Shown here: piece after piece, positions 43,541-51,626 of the stretch
Layout: each line of letters starts with the position of its first letter
Position numbering within the stretch: position 1 is the stretch's first letter
Assembly (NCBI GenBank): GCA_025458865.1
Contig: JALORP010000006.1
Coordinates: 1 to 64,000 of the forward strand
From: Steroidobacteraceae bacterium
GTDB taxonomy: Bacteria; Pseudomonadota; Gammaproteobacteria; Steroidobacterales; Steroidobacteraceae
Length of the DNA stretch: 64,000 nucleotides
Direction: 5' to 3'
Made by a program: the position numbers and the translations under genes
The notes under the pieces: generated by a model
The model's database searches: none
Told to the model about the DNA's origin: nothing
The model's input: the letters and a program-made list of their open reading frames with translations, nothing else

Positions 43541-44671
43541 GTGGGATTCGAGCGGGCGGTGAACATCGACGAGCTGCGGGCAATCGCGAGGCGCCGGCTG
43601 CCGCGCTTCGTGTTCGACTACGTGGACGGCGGCTCGGAGGACGAGCGCACCCTTGCCGGCAACCGCGCGGCCTTCGAACGGCTGCGCTGGCGGCCGAGGA
43701 CCCTGGTGGACGTCTCGGCGCGCAGCAGCGAGACGACGATCCTCGGGCTCCCCGCCGCCCTGCCCGCGGTCGTCGGGCCGACGGGCCTCAACGGCCTCGA
43801 CTGGCGCGACGGCGACCTCGCGCTCGCCCGCGCGACCGCGGCGGCCGGCCTGCCGTTCGCAATGTCCACGGTGTGCATGAGCTACATCGAGGACATCGCC
43901 AAGGTCGCGACCCGCGGGCTGTGGCTGCAGGCCTACGTGTTCCGTGAGCGGGCGATCACCGATCGGCTGCTGGATCACGCCGCCGCCGCGGGCTGCGACA
44001 CGGTGATGTTGACGAGCGACTTCCCCGTCGCCGGCAAGCGCGAGCGCGACTACAGGAGCGGCCTGCTGCCGAAGCAGCGCTTCACCCTCGCGACCAAGCT
44101 GGACATCCTGCGCCACCCGCGCTGGCTGCTCTCGGTCGCGACCCGCAAGCCGCGCTTCGTCAACGTCGAGCGCGAGCTCGGCCCGGGACGCAACGTCAAC
44201 GAGTTCGTCGGCCATGGCATGTTCGACCCGAGCCTCGACTGGGACGACCTCGCCCGCTACCGCGACCGCTGGCGCGGCAAGCTGCTGCTGAAGGGCGTGC
44301 TGCGCGCCGACGACGCGCTGCGGGCCGCCGCCATCGGCGTGGACGGCGTAGTGCTCTCCAACCACGGCGGGCGCCAGCTCGACTCCGCCATCAGCGGCAT
44401 GGACGCGCTGCCGGACGTGGCCGAGGCGGTCGGCAACCGCTGCGCCGTGCTCGTGGACGGCGGCGTGCGCCGAGGCAGCGACATCGCCAAGGCGGTCGCG
44501 CTCGGCGCGCAGGCCGTGCTGCTCGGCCGCGCGCCGCTCTATGGACTCGCGGCCGGCGGCGAGGCCGGCGCACGGCACGCGCTTGCGATCCTCGCGGAGG
44601 AGTTCGACCGGACGCTCGCGCTCACGGGCAGCCGCGCGGTCGCAGAGCTCACGCGCGACCTCCTCGCCTGA
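43541..44671 (+). CDS. FMN-dependent alpha-hydroxyacid oxidase/dehydrogenase
   Basis: A TIM-barrel flavoprotein of about 376 residues in the lactate/mandelate dehydrogenase family. It opens with VNIDELRAIARRRLPRFVFDYVDGGSEDE, continues with RPRTLVDVSARSSETTILG and FAMSTVCMSYIE, and has the catalytic His in VLSNHGGRQLDS and phosphate-site VDGGVRRGSDIAKAVALGAQAVLLGR. The start is uncertain: GTG 43541 follows the previous stop by one base and has AGGTGG upstream; GTG 43559 would begin exactly at VNIDEL. The reaction is 2-hydroxyacid to 2-oxoacid; the substrate is unproven. Confidence 0.88.
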   Translation: MGFERAVNIDELRAIARRRLPRFVFDYVDGGSEDERTLAGNRAAFERLRWRPRTLVDVSARSSETTILGLPAALPAVVGPTGLNGLDWRDGDLALARATAAAGLPFAMSTVCMSYIEDIAKVATRGLWLQAYVFRERAITDRLLDHAAAAGCDTVMLTSDFPVAGKRERDYRSGLLPKQRFTLATKLDILRHPRWLLSVATRKPRFVNVERELGPGRNVNEFVGHGMFDPSLDWDDLARYRDRWRGKLLLKGVLRADDALRAAAIGVDGVVLSNHGGRQLDSAISGMDALPDVAEAVGNRCAVLVDGGVRRGSDIAKAVALGAQAVLLGRAPLYGLAAGGEAGARHALAILAEEFDRTLALTGSRAVAELTRDLLA

Positions 44672-45339
44672 TGCAGCCGATCCGCAGCTTCGTGCGCCGC
44701 GGCGGGCGCGTGACCGGTGCGCAGGAACGCGCCCTGGCCGAAGTCTGGCCGCGCTTCGGCGTGGAGTACGCGCCCGAAATCCTCGACCTCGACGGCCTGT
44801 TCGGCCGCCGCGCGCCGAGGATCCTCGAGATCGGCTTCGGCAACGGCGACACGCTCGTCGAGCTGGCGGCACGCCGGCCCGAGGCCGACTTCATCGGCGT
44901 CGAGGTGCACCCGCCGGGCGTCGGCCGCTGCCTGCTCGGCATCGAGAGCCAGTCGCTTACGAACGTGAGGGTCATTTCCCACGACGCCGTCGAGGTGCTG
45001 GGCCGGATGATCCCGGACGCCTCGCTCGACGAGGTGCTGCTGTACTTCCCCGACCCCTGGCCCAAGAAGCGCCACCACAAGCGCCGGATCGTGCAGCCGG
45101 AGTTCGCCGAACTCGTCGCCCGCAAGATCGCGCCCGGCGGCGCGTGGCGGCTCGCCACCGACTGGGCGCCCTATGCCGCGCACATGCTCGAGGTGCTGAC
45201 GGCGGCGCCCGGCTTCGTCAACGCCGCCTCCGGGGGCGGCTTCGTGCCTCGCCCCGACAGCCGCCCCGAGACGAAGTTCGAGCGCCGCGGCCAGCGCCTC
45301 GGGCACGAGGTCTTCGACCTCGAGTTCCGGCGCCGCTGA
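44671..45339 (+). CDS. trmB: tRNA (guanine-N7)-methyltransferase TrmB
   Basis: A 222-residue SAM methyltransferase that makes m7G46 in tRNA. Motifs are IRSFVRRGGRVTGAQERAL at the N-terminus, SAM loop LEIGFGNGDTLVELA, LLYFPDPWPKKRHHKRRIVQPEF (family hallmark) and a C-terminal ETKFERRGQRLGH. Start and preceding stop overlap as TGATG. Confidence 0.95.
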   Translation: MQPIRSFVRRGGRVTGAQERALAEVWPRFGVEYAPEILDLDGLFGRRAPRILEIGFGNGDTLVELAARRPEADFIGVEVHPPGVGRCLLGIESQSLTNVRVISHDAVEVLGRMIPDASLDEVLLYFPDPWPKKRHHKRRIVQPEFAELVARKIAPGGAWRLATDWAPYAAHMLEVLTAAPGFVNAASGGGFVPRPDSRPETKFERRGQRLGHEVFDLEFRRR

Positions 45340-45340
45340 A

Positions 45341-45374
45341 GGGACACGGGCGCCTCCCTGGCGTCCACGTGCCC
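45341..45374. terminator. Long imperfect hairpin between trmB and the TonB receptor gene
   Basis: About 13 base pairs with two small bulges (GGGACACGGGCGCC paired with GGCGTCCACGTGCCC around TCCCT), placed just after the trmB stop in a convergent gap of 119 bases. Probably a shared terminator. Confidence 0.5.
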
Positions 45375-45458
45375 TGCTGGAGAATCCGGGGCGCTGTCCG
45401 TCTTCGGAACCCGAGGAAACGGTCAGCGTCCCCGGCCTTCCCGGCGTTCGCCCCGGAC

Positions 45459-47801
45459 TCAGAACTTCAGGTTCACGGCCGCGTAGATCGACCGGCCTGC
45501 GCCCGGAACCGCCGTCCCCCAGCGAGGCTGGTTAGGCGCCGGCGGGATGGTCATGGTGGTGCCCTGGCCCACGTACGCGCCGCCGAGCGGGTGCTCGTAA
45601 AAGCGATCGAGAACGTTCTCGACGCCGAGCTCCGCATTCCAGCGGCCGGCTTCGTAGCGGCTGCGAAGGTGCAGCAGCCCGTAGCCCGCGGTCCGGATCT
45701 CGTTGCGGACCTGCGAGAGCTCGTCCTTCGACGCGACGAACTCACCTTCGAGGGTGTTCCGCCAGCGCCCGAGCTCCTGCGTCAGCGACAGCGTCGCATT
45801 GAGCGGCATAACGCTATAAAGGTTGTCGCCCGTGTCGTCGTTCTCGCCACGCGCGTAGCTGCCGACCAGGCCGGCCGAGAACCTTCCGTAGCGGTCGCTG
45901 TCCGCCAGGCGTCCCACGGCCGAGAAATCCACGCCGTACAGCGTGGCGTCCTGGTTCACGTAGCGCAGCACCGTAAAGTTGCCCACGACCGGCACGGCGC
46001 GCGGCACGTTGTTCGCCGAATCCCACTGAACGGCGTCGATGTAGTCATCCACCCTGGTGTAGTACGGCGTGATGCGCAGGTTCCACGACTCGCCATCGGC
46101 ATCATGCCAGTCGGCTGTGACGCTCAAGGTCCGCGCCACCTCGGGCTTCAGGTCCGCGTCGCCAAAGTAGCCGTTGCCGTCGCCCACGAAGTTGTTCATG
46201 AGCGCCGCCATCTGCCAGCTCGACCAGGTGTAGCGCTCATACAGGTTGGGCGAGCGCGTCTTCTGCGCCAGTCCGAACTCGTAGGTCTGCGTCGCCGACG
46301 GCGTGAAGCCCGCGATCCAGGAAGCGTCCCAGTTGTCGTCGCTCCTGTTGCGCGACTGGCCGTTGAACAGCGCCGCGTCGCGCGTCTGGTTGCCCATGCC
46401 CCCCGCGCCGCTGACCGGGAAGGAGTTCGTGTTGTACCCGTGCACGGGGCCTGCATCGGTGGCGATATGCTCGTAGCGCAGGCCGACGATGTGCTGCCAG
46501 CGTCCACGCTGCATCTCCCACTCGCCGTAGGCGGCGTAACGGTCGCGCTCGCCGTCGTTGATGTTCAGGAACTCGTAGGGCCACATGCCGGCGCCCGACG
46601 GAGGCCACCAGTCGTCGAGACGGAAGCCTACGTACTCCCCGCCGATGCGCAGCAGTCCGCGTCCGGCAAGCCGGATCGCGGTGTTCACCGCGAGGCCCGT
46701 CGTGCTGCCATCGGCCAGCATCGGCATGCCGGCCGCGCAGCCGACCATCTGCCCGGCCACCATCATCGTCCCCGAGATTGGCGAGCAAGGCGCGCCGTTG
46801 ACGGCCGTGTCGCCACCCGAGCCGGCTGGGGGCGCACCAGGGCCGTACCAGAAGCGCTTGTCGGGCCCGAAGTCCATCTCGTGCTCCGTCTCCTGGTAGT
46901 AGGCGCGCGCCTGCAAGGTGCCCCAGCCGAGGCTGCCGGTGTAGGCGAGGTTGAATTTGCTGGCGGTGTTGCCCGTCATGTCCATGCGCTGGTTCGGGTA
47001 CAGCTGCTCGGAGACGTCCTGGAAGCTGTATCCAAAGTCGAACAGGTGCTGGCCGCTGCGCCAGGCGAGCCGCACCGCATGATTGGTCGTCTCGTAGGCC
47101 GTCGAGCCGACCTCGTCGGTCGGCAGGGTGTGGCCCTCGCGCCCGGTGAACGTGTAGCCCTTGAACGCGCCGCCGGCCTTGTAGTTGCCGGACTTCGCAT
47201 AGGCGCCGGTGTAACCGGCGCTGAATCGGTCGGTGGCATAGTTGCCCGCGAGACTGCCGCCCCAGCCTTCACCGATGCTCCTGTAGAAGGTCCCGGCCTG
47301 CCCCCCGAGCAGGCTGACGTCGGCGGTCGCGAACGCAGGATCGGCGGAGCGCACGAGAATGGTGCCGCCGATGCTGTCGCCGCCGACGCTGACCGGCGTG
47401 ACGCCGGCGTACACATCGATCGCCGCGACAGCCGTGGGGTCGATGTAGGAAAGCGGCGGGTTCATGTGGTTCGGGCAGGCCGCCGCGACGTCGACGCCGT
47501 CGACCTGCGTCCGCAGGCGGTCGTCGGCGAGGCCGCGGATGACGGGCAGGCCCGATGCGCCGCCGGCGCCGCGCACCGCGACGCCGGGCACTCCCTTCAG
47601 GAGGCTGGCCGTGTCGTCGGTGCGCGCATGGCGCTGCTCGATCCTGGCCGCATCGAGGGAGTCTACGCCAACATCGGGGGTGAGCATGCGACGGGCGGTG
47701 ACGGTCAATTCCTCGAGCGTGGCGCCGTCGTCCGCCGCGAGGCCGGGCGCCGACTGCAGCGCCAGCGCCACGGCCAGGGGGATCATTCTGAATCCGGTCA
47801 T
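45459..47801 (-). CDS. Copper-type TonB-dependent receptor (OprC/NosA-like)
   Basis: A 780-residue outer-membrane receptor: Sec signal (LAVALALQSAPGLA), TonB box region EELTVTARR, plug domain, then a 22-strand barrel ending YAAVNLKF with a terminal Phe. The plug holds CPNHM (C109-x3-M113) and an extracellular region holds HEM (H307-x-M309), together the CxxxM-HxM copper site described for OprC. A Met/Cys-rich loop (GTMMVAGQMVGC, AAGMPM) adds to this. It therefore probably imports copper. ATG 47801 has GGAG 8 bases upstream; a TTG at 47816 is less likely. A DUF2946 gene precedes it. Confidence 0.85.
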   Translation of the reverse strand: MTGFRMIPLAVALALQSAPGLAADDGATLEELTVTARRMLTPDVGVDSLDAARIEQRHARTDDTASLLKGVPGVAVRGAGGASGLPVIRGLADDRLRTQVDGVDVAAACPNHMNPPLSYIDPTAVAAIDVYAGVTPVSVGGDSIGGTILVRSADPAFATADVSLLGGQAGTFYRSIGEGWGGSLAGNYATDRFSAGYTGAYAKSGNYKAGGAFKGYTFTGREGHTLPTDEVGSTAYETTNHAVRLAWRSGQHLFDFGYSFQDVSEQLYPNQRMDMTGNTASKFNLAYTGSLGWGTLQARAYYQETEHEMDFGPDKRFWYGPGAPPAGSGGDTAVNGAPCSPISGTMMVAGQMVGCAAGMPMLADGSTTGLAVNTAIRLAGRGLLRIGGEYVGFRLDDWWPPSGAGMWPYEFLNINDGERDRYAAYGEWEMQRGRWQHIVGLRYEHIATDAGPVHGYNTNSFPVSGAGGMGNQTRDAALFNGQSRNRSDDNWDASWIAGFTPSATQTYEFGLAQKTRSPNLYERYTWSSWQMAALMNNFVGDGNGYFGDADLKPEVARTLSVTADWHDADGESWNLRITPYYTRVDDYIDAVQWDSANNVPRAVPVVGNFTVLRYVNQDATLYGVDFSAVGRLADSDRYGRFSAGLVGSYARGENDDTGDNLYSVMPLNATLSLTQELGRWRNTLEGEFVASKDELSQVRNEIRTAGYGLLHLRSRYEAGRWNAELGVENVLDRFYEHPLGGAYVGQGTTMTIPPAPNQPRWGTAVPGAGRSIYAAVNLKF

Positions 47802-47954
47802 GTAGAAGCTCCGCAAGGTGGTTCGAAGTCACCGACGCGGCGCAAGCGGGGCGTCGGAGTTCCAGACCCCGTGGAAGACCGGCGGGAGACACGCGTCTCG
47901 CTGACGCAGTGAGGCACTGCGGCAGCCGCCGGCAAAGGGGGTGTCAGCGCTGGA

Positions 47955-48362
47955 TCAGGCGAGGCCCGGCGGGGCGCGCGGCTGCGGGCGGAGCGACGGA
48001 GCCGCGGCCGGTAGGAGCAACAACGTGCGGGCGGCGACGCGGGCTGCTCCCGGGACGGGAGCGTCGGGCGCGGCGATGTCGGGCGCCAGAGCCGGGCTCG
48101 CGCCTGCCGCGAAGGCACAGGGCTCGTGGCTGCCGGTGCCGTGCTGACCCGACGGCGCGCCCTCGCCTTCGTAGACCGCGAATACGCTGCCAAACCCTGC
48201 GGACGAGCACAGCTCGAGCGCGAGGGCCGGCCCGGCGCCTGGCATGAAGCCGACGGGGATCAGCGCCCGGAAGACCAGCGCCGGGAGCAGCCACAGCAGC
48301 ACCCGTTCGCGCAGTCGCATCCGTCGCCAGGCGGAGAGTCGCATATCGGTAGTGTGCCGCAT
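47955..48362 (-). CDS. DUF2946 small exported protein
   Basis: A 135-residue protein with an N-terminal hydrophobic segment (RVLLWLLPALVFRALIPVGFMP) and the DUF2946 pattern ALIPxGFMP...LELCSSAGF, then HEPCAFAAG; paired Cys/His suggest metal binding. DUF2946 genes are often found beside copper receptors and copper chaperones. Starts at 48362 (ATG) or 48344 (ATG) are possible; neither has a clear Shine-Dalgarno. It heads a probable operon with the receptor, 153 bases apart, a gap in which I see no feature. Confidence 0.65.
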   Translation of the reverse strand: MRHTTDMRLSAWRRMRLRERVLLWLLPALVFRALIPVGFMPGAGPALALELCSSAGFGSVFAVYEGEGAPSGQHGTGSHEPCAFAAGASPALAPDIAAPDAPVPGAARVAARTLLLLPAAAPSLRPQPRAPPGLA

Positions 48363-48396
48363 TCGGGGAGGTCACAAAATTTACAGATATCCATAT

Positions 48397-48413
48397 ATTG
48401 ACATGGTGTCAAT
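48397..48413. promoter_or_regulatory. Perfect palindrome with TTGACA on both strands (shared operator)
   Basis: ATTGACA-TGG-TGTCAAT. Each arm contains a consensus -35 hexamer, one reading toward the TetR gene (48398-48403) and one toward DUF2946/TonB receptor (48412-48407). The -10 elements are weaker (CACACT/CACTAT on plus, TATCTG on minus). The local AT richness contrasts with the surroundings. The position, 20 bases before the TetR ATG, fits a TetR-dimer operator that represses both directions. Confidence 0.65.
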
Positions 48414-48433
48414 TTGATGCGCACACTATCGCC

Positions 48434-49072
48434 ATGTCCTATATCGCCGCCCGCCGCGAGGAGGAGAAGGAGCGCCGCCGGCTCGAGATCGTCGAGGCTG
48501 CGGAACAGCTCTACGCCGAGCACGGCTGGGACGCGGTCACCATGGACCAGGTTGCCCGTCGCGCCCGCCTCTCGCGCGCCCTGCTCTACGTCTACTTCCG
48601 CGACAAGGAAGACCTTCTGTTCGCCATCACCGAGCGCGCGCTCGGCGAGCTGCGCCGGCGCTTCGAAGCCGCCGCCGGAGAGCACGAGCTCGGCATCGAC
48701 CAGGTCTCCGCGATGGGGCTCGCCTACACGCTGTTCCAGCAGGAGCGGCCGTTCCAGTTCGACGCCTGCACCCGGTACCACGCGCACCAGACCCACGAGG
48801 GCGCGCCCAACGAAGCGGCCTGCGCCGCTGGGGGCGACGCGGTGATGGCGGTGATGGTGCGTTCGCTGCAGCGCGGTATCGAGGACGGCTCCATCCGCCG
48901 GGACATCGGGGAGCCGATAAAGATCTGCGTCATGCTGTGGGCCTTTACCCACGGATTGATCCAGATCGCGACCACCAAGGCGCAGGAGATCGCCCGCCGC
49001 GGCATCGAGGCAGGCAAGTTCATGGAGGAAGGCCGGGCCAAGCTGCGCGAGCTGCTTGCTCCGCGCGCCTGA
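48434..49072 (+). CDS. TetR/AcrR-family transcriptional regulator
   Basis: A 212-residue repressor with an N-terminal HTH (RRRLEIVEAAEQLYAEHGWDAVTMDQVARRARLSRALLYVYFRDKED split over about 15-60) and a helical ligand domain. The start ATG at 48434 gives the usual short lead-in MSYIAARREEEKERR; no Shine-Dalgarno is seen, and transcription from the nearby promoter would make it nearly leaderless. It is first in the operon with the TolC-MFP-RND genes, whose expression it most likely controls through the palindrome at 48397-48413. Confidence 0.9.
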   Translation: MSYIAARREEEKERRRLEIVEAAEQLYAEHGWDAVTMDQVARRARLSRALLYVYFRDKEDLLFAITERALGELRRRFEAAAGEHELGIDQVSAMGLAYTLFQQERPFQFDACTRYHAHQTHEGAPNEAACAAGGDAVMAVMVRSLQRGIEDGSIRRDIGEPIKICVMLWAFTHGLIQIATTKAQEIARRGIEAGKFMEEGRAKLRELLAPRA

Positions 49073-49101
49073 GACGGTTCTCTTGGGCCAAGGATTGACA
49101 G

Positions 49102-50559
49102 GTGTCCAAGCATTCGACGCTCGCCATGACTGGGTTCCTCGCCGTTGCGCTCTGCGCGGCGGCGACGGCCCTTGCAGAGCCTGAAGCGCCCGCCGCGCCC
49201 GTCGATGAGGTGCTGGCCGCGCTGGTCGACGAGGCCCAACAGGCGAACCTCGAGCTCGCCGGCTTCGAGGCGGGTGTCGCCGGCCGCCTCGCCATTCTCG
49301 ACCAGGCGCGCGCCCGCTTCCTGCCGGCGGTGGACTTCGCCATGCGGTACTCGCAGGCCGACGGCGGCCGCGAAATCGACATCCCGGTCGGTGATCTGCT
49401 GAACCCGGTCTACGCGACGCTGAACTCCCTGCTCGAGGCGAGCGGCCAGCCCGCCCCGTTCACGCCGATCCAGAACCAGACCATCCCCTTCCTGCGCGAC
49501 CGCGAGCAACAGACCGTCTTCACGCTGGTGCAGCCGGTCTACGACGCGCGCATCCCGGCGGCCGCCCGTGCCGCCGGTGCGGAATACGATGCGGCCCGCC
49601 AGGGCTACGCGGCGCTGCGCTCGCGCGTGCGACGCGACGTGCAGCAAGCCTACCTGCGCTGGCTCGGCGCCTCCGGGACGAGGCTGATCCTGGAGGCTGC
49701 GATCGAGACGGCCGAGGAGAACCGCCGCGTCAACGAGAGCCTGCACCGGAACGGAAAGGTAACCCGCGACCTCGTGCTGCGCGCCGAGGCGGAACTGCTC
49801 GAGCTCGAGCAGCAGCGCATCGCCGTCGAGGGGGCCGAGCGCATGGCGCGCCGCTACGTGAACCTGCTGCTCAACGCGCCCCTCGAAGCGCCGCTGCCGG
49901 CCGCCGAGGTCGCCGACGGGGACATCGCGCGGCTGCGCGACCGGATGACCGCCGCCGCCGGCGCGGCCGCCCGGGACGAGTCCGTGCTGCAGGGCGCGGC
50001 GGTCGAGCGGCGCGCGGAGCTTCGCCAGCTGGATGCGGGCCTCGAGGCCGCCGCGGCCGCGGAGGACGTCGCGCGCGCGGCCTTCAAGCCGCAGCTGGTG
50101 TTTGCGATGGACGCCGGCATCCAGGACGACCAGTTCCGCTTCAGCGGCGACGAGCAGTTCGTGCTCGCCTCGCTCGTGCTGCGATTCAACCTGTTCCGCG
50201 GCGGCGCCGACCAGGCGGCGCTGCGCGAGGCACGCTCCCGCAGCGAGCAGCTGCGCGCGAGCCGGGCGCTCGCAGAGCAGCAGATCCGCCTCGAGGTCCT
50301 GGGTGCCCTCACCGACTTCCGGGTCGCCGAGGCCTCGCTGGCGACGGCCGCAAAGCGCGTCGAGGCGGCGGACGGCGCCTACCGCATCGTCAGCCGCAAG
50401 CGCGACCTCGGGCAGATTGCACAGGTCGAGTACATCGACGCGCGGCGCGAACTGACGCGCGCGCAGATTACCCGCAACATCAGCCGCTTCGACGCGCTCG
50501 CCGCGCTCGCCGCCGTCGAGTACGCGGTCGGGGCGAGCCTGCTGGAGACCCGACCATGA
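49102..50559 (+). CDS. TolC-family outer-membrane efflux channel
   Basis: A 485-residue outer-membrane factor. Sec signal (GFLAVALCAAATALA), then two repeats of long Ala/Arg/Glu-rich coiled-coil helices (about 200-260 and 415-465) flanking beta strands (VDFAMRYSQADGG, LVFAMDAGIQDDQFRF). It forms the exit duct for the adaptor and pump downstream. The start is GTG with AAGGA 7 bases upstream. It overlaps the adaptor gene (ATGA). Confidence 0.9.
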   Translation: MSKHSTLAMTGFLAVALCAAATALAEPEAPAAPVDEVLAALVDEAQQANLELAGFEAGVAGRLAILDQARARFLPAVDFAMRYSQADGGREIDIPVGDLLNPVYATLNSLLEASGQPAPFTPIQNQTIPFLRDREQQTVFTLVQPVYDARIPAAARAAGAEYDAARQGYAALRSRVRRDVQQAYLRWLGASGTRLILEAAIETAEENRRVNESLHRNGKVTRDLVLRAEAELLELEQQRIAVEGAERMARRYVNLLLNAPLEAPLPAAEVADGDIARLRDRMTAAAGAAARDESVLQGAAVERRAELRQLDAGLEAAAAAEDVARAAFKPQLVFAMDAGIQDDQFRFSGDEQFVLASLVLRFNLFRGGADQAALREARSRSEQLRASRALAEQQIRLEVLGALTDFRVAEASLATAAKRVEAADGAYRIVSRKRDLGQIAQVEYIDARRELTRAQITRNISRFDALAALAAVEYAVGASLLETRP

Positions 50560-51623
50560 GCCGTATCCCGACCGCTTGGCGGCTGCCCGCGGCAGCCGCG
50601 GCGCTCGCCCTCGGCCTCGCCGGCTGCGGCGAGGCGCCGCAGCAGGACGCGCCCCGCGCCACGCCCGTGCGCGTCGTGGAAGTGGAGCGCTCGCCGCTCG
50701 CAGCGGGCATCCGCGCCGTCGGCACGGTCGCGCCGGCCGAGGAGGTCCGCCTGTCGTTCAAGACCGGCGGCGTGGTCGCCGCCATCGACGTGGCTCAGGG
50801 AGAACGCATCCGCGCCGGCCAGCGCCTCGCATCCGTGGCGCGCGACGAGGTGGAAGCTGCCGTCGCGCAGGCGCGGGCGATGGTCGACAAGGCGGGCCGC
50901 GACCTCGAGCGCGGCGAGGCGCTCTACGCCGACGAGGTCGCGACGCGCGAGCAGGTCGAGGACCTGCGCACCGCGCGCGACGTGGCCGCCGCCTCGCTGC
51001 GTGCCGCCGAGTTCAACGCGCGTTTCGCGGTCATCACCGCCCCTGGCGACGGCGTGGTGCTCAGGCGCCTCGCCGAGCCGGGCGAGCTGGTTGCGGCCGG
51101 CCAGCCGGTGCTCGTCGTCGGCAACACCCGCGGGGGCTGGATCGTCCGCGCGCACCTGCCGGACCGCGACATCGTCCGCGTCGAGGCAGGTGAAGTCGCC
51201 CGCGTGACGCTGGACGCGTTTCCAGGCCGCAGCTTCGAGGCCACCGTCACGGAGGTCTCCTCGGCCGCGGACCCGCTAACCGGCACCTACGAGGTCAAGC
51301 TCGCGATCGACCCGCAGGGACTGCGCTTCGTGCAGGGCCTCGTCGCCAAGATCGAGCTGCCCGGCGAGGACGGCGCCGCGGCGCTGCCGGTCGTGCCGGT
51401 GGAATCGCTGCTCGAGGCGAACGGCTCCACGGCCGTGGTGTTCCTCGTCGCGGCCGGCGACACGGAGGACGACGTCGCGAGGCGCGTCGAGGTCCGGCTC
51501 GGCCAGTGGGTCGGGACGCGCGTCGAGGTGCTGGAGGGCGTGACGGAGGGCGACCGCGTGGTCACCGAGGGCGCCGCCTACCTGCACGACGGCGAAGCCG
51601 TCCGCATCCTGCCGCGGGCCTGA
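50556..51623 (+). CDS. RND efflux adaptor lipoprotein (membrane fusion protein)
   Basis: A 355-residue HlyD-family adaptor with a lipobox (LGLAGC, Cys near 25). Lipoyl halves are GGVVAAIDVAQGERIRAGQRL and FAVITAPGDGVVLRRLAEPGE, separated by a short hairpin, followed by a beta-barrel (TLDAFPGRSFEATVTEVSSAAD) and a membrane-proximal domain. The pump gene follows after 3 bases. Confidence 0.9.
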   Translation: MSRIPTAWRLPAAAAALALGLAGCGEAPQQDAPRATPVRVVEVERSPLAAGIRAVGTVAPAEEVRLSFKTGGVVAAIDVAQGERIRAGQRLASVARDEVEAAVAQARAMVDKAGRDLERGEALYADEVATREQVEDLRTARDVAAASLRAAEFNARFAVITAPGDGVVLRRLAEPGELVAAGQPVLVVGNTRGGWIVRAHLPDRDIVRVEAGEVARVTLDAFPGRSFEATVTEVSSAADPLTGTYEVKLAIDPQGLRFVQGLVAKIELPGEDGAAALPVVPVESLLEANGSTAVVFLVAAGDTEDDVARRVEVRLGQWVGTRVEVLEGVTEGDRVVTEGAAYLHDGEAVRILPRA

Positions 51624-51626
51624 GCC

